Part shown: in pieces, positions 11,200 through 21,808 of the stretch | How positions within the stretch are numbered: the stretch's first letter is position 1 | Layout of the letters: each line of letters begins with the position of its first letter | Origin: Trichuris trichiura | Taxonomy: Eukaryota > Nematoda > Enoplea > Trichinellida > Trichuridae | Reading direction: 5' to 3' | DNA: 64,000 nucleotides | Assembly (NCBI GenBank): GCA_037903355.1 | Contig: JBAJFE010000042.1 | Coordinates: forward strand, 2,430,001 to 2,494,000 | Notes under the pieces: model-generated | Database searches by the model: none | What the model was told of the DNA's origin: nothing | The model's input: only the letters and a program-made list of their open reading frames with translations | Position numbers and translations under genes: made by a program

Positions 11200-13686
11200 A
11201 AATTAAAGATAGTGTAAAAATAATCATCATTACCTTAAGGAGAAAAGTGAACGCTGTAGGCCTGAAAAACTTCATTTCCTTTTTTCCTTTTAATTTTTGC
11301 AATAAACACTTGCAGGCAACGTCACTGCTTATTATGAAACTTATACGCCCGTCACGAGAAACCCAACTTTCAATCTCTATAACTGTTCACTATGAAACCA
11401 TTACATTCCGTTGTAGCAGGCCAGTGCTTTTCAAGAAAATTCTTAAACGTACAACCCATGTTCAGCTTGCGGGGAAGCAAAGCTGGATCAACTTTACGTG
11501 CAGAATACAATGGACTAATGAAAACGTTGAAGGTCTTCGTGTAAAACTGGTGTTAGAAAGCATTTATTTAACTTCTTTACTAGTTGCCGAAATCTGAACG
11601 TTTTGCGAAAAGAACTTATTTCTTAACGTGCAGAAAAGATGGCCAAACTCTTTTAACGTGTGAAGACAGTACAGTGGCTTTGATTCACGCACAGAAATCC
11701 AGTATACTGAAAACAGGAAACGACAGGTCTAATGGCACTTTGACGCTACGTGAAACCCCGCAATACTAAGCAGTTCGACCACAAACTTTGGAAACTAGTT
11801 TTTGCTTAAGAGGGCTGAGCTTTTTCAGATTCTGTACCAGATCAACCAAAATTTAACACATTGCTTGCACCGCCGTTGTTCAGTCAGCTTAATCTGTGGT
11901 TTGTCAATTAATTTACATTCCGCGCTTCATGGTAAGATAAGCTCACCTGACACTGCTCATAGATAGTGGTCACATAATTTGAAGGCGAAATGGTCGCGTG
12001 TACTGTGTGAAACTCATTTATTTTAGGGAACTACTTTTACTCGATAATTCTACTAATCTTGAAACTAGTAATCAGATGGAAAGCTTCTGTAGTCAGTGTC
12101 TGTTTGCACAAGGCACAGTTAATTTATCAAAGTTATTCAGAACCGAAATATCAATAATGATTTTAGAGGGGAAACGAATGCGTGAATGTTAGAAGGGAAG
12201 TTTTGCATGACTAGGCAAGTAGTTTAAAACACTTTTTGAGAAAGATTAGTGCATCTACGTGAAATATTAATGCACATCAAAAATACATGAACAGATGACT
12301 ACTGGAAATAAAGTAAACAAAAGCGTAACAAATGACTGTTCACATCGTTCAAGCTAACTAGCTAACGAATCAATCTTTGTTCAATTAGTCCACGCGAACT
12401 GCTCATAGGTAATTTAGTAGGTTGCATAATGACATCTCAGAAACAGCATCAAATAGTATAGGTGCAGGTTAGTTCTGAGCTCGCTAACTATATTGCGCGT
12501 GGTACTAACAGTATTAATAACAATAATACAACATATCATGAGGAAGGTCTGACTGATTTCAGGCTTCTCTGTAAACAGACCCTTAACGTCATGGTTTGAC
12601 CACGTTCTAGAGACTACTCGCTTAAACTGAAGAATCCCCCCGCCGTAACCAGTCTTATGCGAAAAGCTCTGCCCCAGCTAAGCGTTTAAACTACAACGAG
12701 CTGGTTACCTGTGAAAGTCAAATAACTGAAGCACAGAACCAAATTTAAATTGATTAAGATGAGGACATCCCAGGAAAAACAGATCAGCACATCCACCCTT
12801 GCAAATCAATATTTTATGGCGATTTAGGTGCTGAAGAGGGGATCTGCTTGTTCCCTACAACCACCTTCCCTAATTTGCATATTCAACGCACTGGATTTTG
12901 CCGTAAAAATGTGTGGTCTTCAGCAGTAGAAAAAATACTAGATCACATAAAAAACATTAAAGTCTTACGTTTATTCAGATCTATTGTACTTACGTTTTAT
13001 TAACAATCTATGTGCTCCACGCAATTTAGCATTGTATTAACCTATTCTTGACTGACTATTTCATTGAAAAAGTGAAGAATAACTCATCGCGTCATGTGGA
13101 CTTCAGCTATACTTGCAAAACGTTCACTGTACGCGAGAAAGCAAATCTCATAAAGACCAACATTTTTACTAACTGATCTAATTAGGATTTCCACCCTGAC
13201 AGCGGCATTCATCAAAAATCTGATTATGGTAAAGAAGGGACGCTTTCAGATAGTAAGCAAGGACCCACGCACCCAATATATATTAACATTTTGAATATTC
13301 GCAACCACCAAAATAAACTGCAATCCATATTCATAATTTACGTAACTCCTGCGCACTAATGCAGCCTTGGGTTTACTGCTTGCTCATGGGATTAGTGGTC
13401 ACGCAAGTTCATTCTGAAAAGCTGATTTTTGCCACTAATTAAATTATATTTTTTGTACGGCGGTACTCGTTTCCGCTGTCTAACACTAATCAAGTATTAA
13501 TAAGTTTTCGTTCGTTAAACTTGCGGAAGTCAAGAAATATAAGTTTAGCTACCATGATAACATCCTCTTCCTACTACCCACATTTCCACGTTTCGGTAGA
13601 TTAGCAATAAAATTTACTATCTACTTGTCCGTCTTTTCAAGCTGACGAATCTTTTACCCTGAAACGGTATCAGTTTTCTGACGTTA
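11200..13686. other. No gene recognised
   Basis: Only short frames below about 120 codons without domains or splice context (for example 11247-11597 on the plus strand). No repeats were noticed. Confidence 0.45.
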
Positions 13687-14978
13687 CGAGGGTTGTTCAA
13701 AAAGTTCCCGGAAAAATTAAATTAAGAATTTTATTTGCAATGATACCAAACTTATTTCCCAACGTATCTTCCGCCAACCTTTAGGCACTTCTGCAGGCGG
13801 CGTCTCCACCTCCGCGGACCTTCCTAGTAGAAGCCAGGGAGCTGTATATTGCACCAGGTCGAAACGGCGCGTTTCACGTTATCCATTGACTCGAACAGCG
13901 TGCCTTTTAATCGTTCTTTTAACTTTGGGAAGAGGAAAATATCTGACGGGGATAGATTTGGACTGTGTGGCTGGAGTGGAACGACTTCCCATCGAAACTC
14001 ACGAAGAAACGTCTTCAGAGTCCTTGACGAGTGATTACCATGATGGAAAAGAACACTGAGGTGCAATTTGCCACGCCATTTTCTTGTCAGTGCTGTCTTT
14101 AGTTTCGCAATACTGCTTTGTAACTACTTGCGGCGACTGTTCGCTTTCCTTTCGGGGAAGTCAGTCAGAATCAGTGCGTCTGAGTCCCAGAATATGGTCG
14201 CCACAAGCTTACTCGCCGACCGCACCGGTTTGAGCTTGACTGGACCTACTGAGCCCCTCGGTAACTACTGCTTGGATTGGATGTTACTCTCGCAGTCATA
14301 CTGATAGATTCACGTTTCATCTCCCGTGACGTTAAGGTTAAAAACCGGGTCTCATTTGTTTCAGTCTTCGTTAAACGCTCCTGAGTAAGGTTGACGCTTA
14401 GAACCAGCTGTTCTTCGCGCAAAGCATCGGGAACCCAACATGCTGAAAGCTTCCACAAACTAAGAGTTTCTTGCAGCATTACAAATGCAGAATGGATGAA
14501 AATCCGGGCATTTCTAGCTATCCTCCTGATGGTAATTTTGCGGTCTCCTTCCTCTAAGTTCCAGACGGGGGCGACGAGTACTTCGCTCATAGCGGTTACT
14601 GGTCTTTCCGCTTTCTGGTAGTCTTCGATAGACTGTCTGTCTTCCTTGAAACGCCTTATTCACTCATAGACAACGACTTCAGATGGTGCACTGCTTCTGT
14701 AAACCTGATGCGAAGATTGAATAATTCTCCTCGGCTGCGAACTAGGCTTGGATAGAAACTTAATGTTAGCTCTGACGTCAAAACGAAGATTCGCCATATC
14801 AAGAGAAAAACGATTACTTCAGGAGCAGCTTGTCCCACATTAGCGCAGTGTCGGACAAGGCTACCTCTCCGTACAAGTCTGAAGATAACGGAGATAAGAT
14901 GAAACATGTTTTTGCCTGTCGGTTGGCGTCGCGTTGGGCACTGCAACGTCTTTCCGCGAAATTTCTGAACATCCCTCG
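13687..14978 (-). mobile_element. Dead mariner element
   Basis: A 1292 bp element is flanked by TA on both sides. Its left end reads CGAGGGTTGTTCAAAAAGTT and its right end the decayed complement ending in CCCTCG. The minus strand holds pieces of a mariner transposase broken by frameshifts and stops. About 14246-14590 carries the N-terminal helix-turn-helix part, with a CWVP motif before the catalytic domain. About 13824-14066 carries the C-terminal block HSPNLSPSD...FPKLKERLKG, the place of the third catalytic aspartate. The conserved HDN (second aspartate) appears as HHGN, so even the matching frame lacks that residue. It cannot be autonomous. Confidence 0.85.
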
Positions 14979-15141
14979 TATATTCTACCATGCGTTTGGG
15001 GAACGAGTTACTGGAATATAGCTCAAGTGCTTGTTAATAAGGAGGTTCCACAAAGCTCCTGTTCCGCTGCAACGTTCAGAGGCAGAATTTTCCAGTATGT
15101 CTCTTAATTCACCTATTCCACATTTAATAATCACGCTTGCT

Positions 15142-15590
15142 TAACTTCTTTTTATGGTATGTTCTCTTGCCCGTTGATGGAGTCTGGAATTAAACCGAAG
15201 CAAATGCCCTACCAACGGATGGATGAGCAATTATTAAGGAAAAATTCAGAACAAACACTTAACAATATCAATAACACATCCATTAACCGTGACAAAGGGG
15301 TGGAGGTCAGCTCGATATGGACATCTGTTATCAGTTAAACTTGTTGTTGTTCCATACCGACTGGCGCCCTCTCCCCTCCTATAAATACCCTAACATCGTA
15401 GTAAAAGTGGCATTACCACCATCGCTGTCGACGAGACAAGGTTAGTCCCGAAAGCTACGAAACTGTTAAGTGTTTGTCCTGAATTTTTCCTTAATAATTG
15501 CTCATCCATCCGTTGATAGGGCATTTGCTTCGGTTTAATTCCAGACTCCATCAACGGGCAAGAGAACATACCGTAAAAAGAAGTTATGAA
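15142..15590. repeat. Foldback repeat, family 2, copy b
   Basis: A 449 bp inverted repeat has arms of about 118 bp (15142-15260 and 15465-15590). They share GTTCTCTTGCCCGTTGATGG, CTACCAACGGATGGATGAGC and AATTATTAAGG with copies a and c. The unpaired loop (about 15261-15464) contains on the plus strand a degenerate hammerhead-like core at 15425-15453 (CTGTCGA, C, GAGAC, loop, GTCCC, GAAA) and a TATAAATA. A 138-codon minus-strand frame crossing it is a by-product of the repeat. Confidence 0.8.
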
Positions 15591-16340
15591 AATCCATCGC
15601 CCCGTTAAGAACCACCCAGTCTTCATCATGTTTGCTGTAGAAACAATGAGAACAAGGTTATATGGAACGCAAAGCTCATAATTTGTCATGAGCAATTGTA
15701 ATTCACACTTGCACAGAGCTAGAAAGCAAAAGAACGAAGCTTGGCATCGCTTTGTAGCCTTTCCTGAAGGTCGATGAAATTGGCAATGTCCAGAATGTGG
15801 TACCATCAGCAGCTTATCTTTAATTCAGTTCATGCATACGTGATTGTTAGCAAGCTACTTTAAAATGTTAATTTCTATAAAACGTAAATATGATGTAGCT
15901 GCCATACAGCTAGCCAAAGCAGGGGTTTACTTATTAACGTGCACAGAAAATTCGTTTTGAGAACAAAATGTTCAAATATTGGAAATAACGCTTATGATTC
16001 GCAGCATCACACTATTATATTTGTTAGCGTGACGGTCGCCATTCCTGTGAGTGACATCTGATAGACGAATGTACCAAGAATGCAACTCATCATTAGCTTG
16101 ACATAATAGTAGCAGTCAAGGAGTGTCTAGACGTCCTTGTTTTTCCAGAATAAAATGACTGATCGCGTCATCTATGTGGGCAGAGGACATGTTCCTGATA
16201 AAACAACATGCAGTATAGTTCACTTAAATCAAAGCAACCCTGGAATTTTGCGGAAACTGTTTTCAGCGCTGTCATTCTCTACGTGAGTAAGGGAAGACTG
16301 GAATCAAACTGAACTTTCTTGTTTTAAAGGGCTTCAAAAT
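15591..16340. other. Upstream region of receptor gene
   Basis: No coding or repeat feature recognised; probably 5' flank of the receptor gene that follows. Confidence 0.4.
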
Positions 16341-16464
16341 ATGACGGAGCAGCCGCAAGGAATATTCAGCTTTTTACCAAGCAGAAGATATGAAAAATAT
16401 TGGACAGACCGGTATTGTTTCCGGCTAGGGAAAAGGCGAGTTGCTGCTGATAATGCTGTCAGAG
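16341..16464 (+). CDS. Possible alternative first exon of receptor gene
   Basis: An ATG at 16341 opens 41 codons that end at a strong donor (GTCAGAG|GTAAGC). Joining to a weak acceptor at 16571 (GGCAAG) would keep the receptor frame and add a basic, non-hydrophobic extension of 51 residues. The acceptor lacks a good pyrimidine tract, and the receptor has its own ATG at 16601, so this may be an optional 5' exon or chance. Confidence 0.3.
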
Positions 16465-16600
16465 GTAAGCTGATGAACTAGTGATTGCTTGCATTCTTTT
16501 TGATTAGCCTCTTCAGGACAGTGAAAGCCACAGAATAACTAGTACTCGCTTTATTTGCCCAAAAAGGCAAGAGTGGTTTGGCATTGTGAACAGGTCCTCA

Positions 16601-18113
16601 ATGAACGACGAGGCTTATGAGCTAAACAGAAGTTCTAATCACACAGGATATGAGCAAATTGTGACCAATATTGAAATTTCAAGGCTTGTATTTGGCACAG
16701 TAGGCTTTGCGTTGAACATAGCACTTCTCTATACGCTTCTGGTCAAGAAACCAATTAGTACGTCAAACAAGCTTATTGCGGGTAGGTGTCCTCTTTTTAT
16801 TGATTATTAAATCAGACAGAACCACCACAGCTTAGCGGTTTAATTACTCTATATGCTTGCTGCTACTGATGAGTAAGGCACGTTTCTTTATTTGTAAAGA
16901 GTTATTATGCAGTCAGAATTATAGGCTCCTCTTTTTAAAGATAATTCCATCGTATACGCGGAATGACAGCTGTTCAGACCTTTATTTCTTTTGTTAAGCG
17001 GAGCTTCCGGGACAGTTATCTGAGTTGACAGTTATGGAAAGTAAAGCCTAATAGAAGAGATACAGAACTGTACAGATATCGTTGCATTTAGACGAAGGAA
17101 ATCATTCTAAGTTGTTTAAGATTTGATAGAGGTCTTACGTGTCAGTTCGCCAGAACTCACTCTGTGCTAAAGATGAGCATAAAAAATGTTTCTATTAAGA
17201 AGTGAATACTAAAGCTTGCGGGAGCTACTGCAACTGTGCATTCGTATTTCCAGTAAAATTATTTTCAGCGTTTTCTGCTGGTACGTCATTCTCTGTGCTT
17301 GGAAGTTCAATTGTAATACTATACCGCCTGCTCATTCAAGGCCAGACTGTTCAAATGACTGCGTTCGATTGCTTCATATGGATCCCAGGCATATGGATTT
17401 ATCTCCTTGGTGACCAGACTGCCTCGCAACTTACTCTGCTCATTTCAATTGACTATTTCTTTTCTCTGTGCATTTTGAACCCCAGGTGGAAAATCACAGA
17501 CAAGTTCGCGATTGCTTGCATATGCGAAAGCATAATAGCAGGGTGCATTAGTGTTATCATAACATTCATCGATGCTCACCATAAGAGTTATGAAATCATC
17601 GACAAGTCTTGTTACCAGGTGGATATCATGAATCAGTTGCACTACCGCATCAACTTTATCATAATGACCGCATTCTCAATGCTTAGCTTACTCGTATATG
17701 GAATAACTATACTTGTTTTTACCTTGAAAAAGTCGTCATTAAGCGAAGTTCGTAAGATCCAAAGTCATCGTCAAGTTGCCTTGATGAAACACACGGTTAT
17801 TGTTGTATTTTGTATCATCATGTCACAGGGAATACCGGATATCCTTGCAATCGTACTTACCTTTAATTCAAGTTTTCTCATGTCATCTATCGCACGTTAT
17901 ACATACATAGTCTTCCATTCAGCGCTTCCAATTTATGTATTTTGCAGAAAGCTTTCCCGTAAGCGCTGGCTTCATAAGCAACGGTTTTTTATTTTTCTTA
18001 TGAAAGCATGCCACGGTTCAGATTACAGAGATAAGCTTCAATCTATCTCAAGTAGAACTGCGGTTCAAAAATCTGTTCGAATGAACCGCGTTCAACCGCA
18101 GGAAATTCAATAA
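16601..18113 (+). CDS. Seven-transmembrane serpentine receptor
   Basis: Two exons (16601-16781, 17269-18113) join in phase 1 at G|GTAGGT and TTTTCAG|CG to give 341 residues. The N-terminus has NRSS and NHTG glycosylation sites. Seven hydrophobic segments follow: TM1 in exon 1, TM2-TM7 in exon 2. A Cys before TM3 (FDCFIW) and one in the second outer loop (KSCYQ) provide the usual disulfide. The arginine of the TM3 DRY motif is missing (IDYFFS), and TM7 ends in LPIYVF instead of NPxxY. The C-tail is basic. Family: rhodopsin-like or nematode chemoreceptor-like; ligand unknown. The first ATG was chosen because the frame upstream begins only with GTG. AATAAA follows at 18129. Confidence 0.8.
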
Positions 18114-18134
18114 TTTACTTATTCGTGAAATAAA

Positions 18135-18924
18135 GCATAAGCCGTATTCGAGTTTTTGAAATGGAATCAGTGTCGTTGAACGCTGCGGGATGATCTTCAG
18201 TTAAACGAAGAATATATTATTCATGAAGGCAATTGGGAATTCGGACATTAAGCTAAGAGACGTTCTTTTGATTTTCCCTTGATTATTTTGAACATAGTGC
18301 GCGCTACAGTTTTCGAACGTTCTGGCATACAGCCTGCAACAATGTACATGTCTGAAGCTGGTGTTCTTGGCAGTTACGTTTTTCAAAACATTTACACGAC
18401 ACGTTTACGCCAGCTGAAAGAAGGAAGATGAGATTTCTCGGAGTAGATCATTTAAACACATTATATCCAGGTTCCTTTGCATCCACTATGGAGTGGAAAA
18501 AAAGCTGGGCTAATTGGATACTCTTAATGCAGTATAAGTGCATGCGTGTGTGCGCCAAGGAATATCAGATGCTTTTTGGGTAGTTTTGAAATTTAACTCA
18601 AGCGATGGCACGTTACATGGGCATGGTGTTCTACGTAGCTCTCTCACTACTGCTGACTCTCTCTGCGTTTCAACAAGTAGATTGATGGTCATTAAAAGTC
18701 TTTATTTTGACCATACATTGTAGCCAAAACCAGATTAAGCATACGCTGAGCAAAGAGCCAGAAAAGTCCTGAAAGCTTTTTGAGTTTTGAATTCTTAGAA
18801 ATAGCTTTTATCTATAAGATAAGGAATATGCTTCAATGCATACATGCGCTAATGATTCAAGCAAACTTCAACCAAGCTCATCAAAATAGTTATCTTGTAA
18901 AACATATTAACAGTTATATGTACT
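18135..18924. other. No gene recognised
   Basis: 3' flank of the receptor gene; short frames only. Confidence 0.45.
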
Positions 18925-19480
18925 GTTTTTTTCTCTTTATTGCGGATCTCCCGTTTTTCATCAGAATTTTTTTTGCGGAGCTTTCGGCCTGAACCTTAAG
19001 CCGTCTTCAGTGCAAACAATCAAACAAACAAGAATTCACGAAATCTTTCAGCCTTCACCAGGATTGGCTGGTGAGAAGTTTTCCTGTATTGCCAGCCGAC
19101 GTGGTTTCTTGTCGGGTCGGCCCTTGACTCATCGAGGTTGACTCCACGTGGCTGGTGTTAGATCGGAGCAATCTTCACACAGCCATCCAGCCTTTTTATG
19201 TCGCGCTTTGACTTGGGACGGCTGTGTGAAGGCTGCTCTGATCTAACACCAGCCACGTGGAGTTAACCTCGATGAGTCAAGGGTCGACTCGACAGGAAGA
19301 CACGTTGGCTGGCCATCCAGAACTTCTCACTAGACAAACCTGGTGAAGGTAAAGAAAAGTTTTGTGTATTTTTGTCTGTTTGATTGTTTCCATTGAAGAT
19401 GGCCTAAGGTTCAGGCGGAAAACTCCGCGAAGAAAATTCTGTTGAAAAACAAGAAATCCGTAGTAAAGAAAAAACCTTAT
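18925..19480. repeat. Large palindrome with hammerhead-like motifs at both ends
   Basis: A 556 bp inverted repeat folds at about 19205. The long inner arms are well matched (for example CACGTGGCTGGTGTTAGATC with its complement at about 19230) and the loop is only about 25 bp. Each arm carries the module near its outer end. On the minus strand at about 18980-19010 it reads CTGAAGA, C, GGCTT-loop-AGGCC, GAAAGCTCCGC. On the plus strand at about 19394-19430 it is a decayed version with TTGAAGA and GGAAAACTCCGCG. TTATATG occurs just outside both ends, a possible short target duplication. A 188-codon minus-strand frame here is a repeat artefact. Confidence 0.8.
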
Positions 19481-20002
19481 ATGAATTCTGATCCTGTTAA
19501 AGAACAAGTGGAAGTTATACCTACCATTACAAGTGAAGTTCTTATTAAGTAAAGTATGGAAACAATTGCAATTAAAGGTACGTTTCTTGTTTTCTGGCGG
19601 GAAAAATAACCAGAGTGCGGATGCTCGACCAAGAGAATTGGCAAGAAGAGTAGCAGAACAGGTTGTGACTGTTCGTTGGATGGAAGTGTAACTAACATCT
19701 GCAAACAGCAATCGCTTGACTTCCATACTGATCTTCACTGAAGTCTCATAATAAATAATTCCTGAAACAGTAAATATGTACCTGCGTAAGCGTGACTTAA
19801 AAGAAATGGCTAATTCAGTGTAGCATAACATGGCGAAATACACAACTGCACTTATAATTGCATTATGCTTTTTCTGGCGTTACGTTGATCAGTCTTCATC
19901 GCAAGCAAGCAGGTATTATTAATGTTAGCTAGAGGCTGTTCAGCGTTCGCGTTATGAGCTGCAACAGACATGCAGGATCTGTGATATAAAAAAACTTTCC
20001 TT

Positions 20003-20522
20003 TCAATGTAGCCAAAACCATAGCAAAACAAACAACAAAAACATTCCAGCCGTTGTAGTAGCACGTGAAGCTGAATTGCAGAGATCGTGGTTACAGTAGC
20101 AGGTCACTTGCCGGACATCTCCAAGCAAAGTTACTTCTCGACATCCTTCCAAACCGCCGAAAGGGAACGTGCGACAACCTTTAAAAACAACCACTTTGTG
20201 TTCTGGATTTTCACTCTGACCGCCAGCTTAAATTTAAGCTTACAGAAGTAGCTCTGAGCTGATTGACTAAACACTTACATGGATCCAGGCCTCCATGATA
20301 AGTTACTGTTTTGATGCAGCCAAAAAGCCCATGATGACACTTACGCTGACCACAATATGGATCAGGGTCGTTAGCACACTGATAGCAAGATACCGCGGCA
20401 CCTAGAATGCAAAAGCACAGGATCTTCGACCCTCACATTCTTTCTTAACAGCGTCCACGTCTACTTCTTAAGTGCAGAAGTGAGCCCGCAAGCAGCAGGA
20501 GACAAAAAGCCGTGAAGCTCAT
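20003..20522 (-). CDS. Ly6/three-finger GPI-anchored protein, 121 aa
   Basis: Four exons on the minus strand, 20465-20522, 20345-20401, 20279-20305 and 20003-20226, join with matching phases to 121 residues. Exon 1 encodes a signal peptide (MSFTAFCLLLLAG). The mature part has eight cysteines in a Ly6/uPAR-type order: SCYQC near the start, then YCGQ, GC, GC, and the hallmark CYCNHDLCN before the end. After Asn-Ser there is a short spacer and a hydrophobic C-terminal tail, as in GPI-anchored proteins. It should sit on the outer cell surface. Such proteins often modulate channels or receptors, but no specific partner can be inferred. Exon 3 is only 27 nt. Confidence 0.8.
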
Positions 20523-21808
20523 GGCGCAAGTCGAGACGGAAACCTTATCTTCAATGAAAGTTCTTCAGTTTAACGAAATCAACAAGGCAGGAGCGCTTGC
20601 GTACACTGAAATTAAGCAAGTAGAGTAGAACTGTTCCAGAGCATTATCGCTGCTAGTGCGCTACTTTATGTTTACCGCGGAACAACATCGCAATGAATCA
20701 TGTACAATAAATAAGAAGAGTTCACATTTGATGAATTTTCGCTGGACGAACGCGGCGTTCTAAGTTTCGGTTCAATGCAATGAGCCTCTATAGACGTCTT
20801 CTAGTCAAGAAAACAAATGTGAATCATGAGCAAAGAAAGGTGGAACGAAGGTGGCTTTCCTTTGATTTTCTTTCTAATAGTTCGCTTGTGTAAGCTATTG
20901 TCTTAAATGAGTGCTCGAAAAAATTGGAAAAGCGCTTCAACACGTGAAGCATGTTTATTTCGATGTATGCTTAAATAAAACATGGTCAGTTACATACAGC
21001 TGAGTGAAAGATAATGTTAATTTCGTCGAACATTGAATCAGATCAGTACGTGTTCCAAATATGCAGAAATGATTAGTGAGAAAACACGAGGAGTGCTGAT
21101 TCGCTCAAACGACCAGACGTCATTATTAATGTGAAAATCATTATTCATAAAGCTTCTACTTATGAAAACAAAAAAACGTTTTATTAACTTTCCTTCGTAA
21201 ATTTCAATGATTCAACTCATAAATTTAAGTTTAACATTGCCCACAGCTTCCATCGGCAGAGAATTGCATGGTGGGGTACGATAAAAACGAAAAGGGGGCG
21301 AAAATCCAATCAGAGTACTGTAACAGTTCAAAGAAACTAACGAATTAACGTTTTGAAGAAACTGTGGTACATAGTTGCGAATGACGCTTAAGCCAACGTT
21401 TTTCCTATTACTCATTGCTTTTTTATGTCGGTGTGCCGTACAGTGAATGGCACAGGACAGTTCGCCATGAGCGGTAGGCCAGGGCGCGCTAAACTGTTGG
21501 CAACGTTTACTTCTAGAGTAAGGAAGTGCAAACGGAAGCAAAGAAACAGAGAACGACGCATCGTGTTTACGGTGCAATGCACAGTCATCCTAATCTAGAC
21601 GTCGCTTTCGTCACGAGCTACTTATTTTACATGCCGTGCGAAGGCGCGAGGAGACCTAACAGTTTCCATTCATTTTGATTTTGACAATTTTATTCTCTAC
21701 TTTAGCTTAGTTACCTTTCAAGAAGTTTAAATTTGCATACACGCACTGGAGAGGTTCATAAATCAAATTTTCACCTGAAAATATACAATCCATCAAGAGG
21801 ATTAGCGA
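20523..21808. other. No gene recognised
   Basis: A 121-codon minus-strand frame (21212-21577) has no recognised features. Otherwise nothing supported. Confidence 0.45.

Noticed and set aside
15390..15806. 138-codon minus-strand frame
   Set aside because: Overlaps the family-2 foldback arm and has no recognisable domain.
19277..19843. 188-codon minus-strand frame
   Set aside because: It starts in unique DNA but passes through the arm of the 18.9-19.5 kb palindrome; no domain, signal or splice support.
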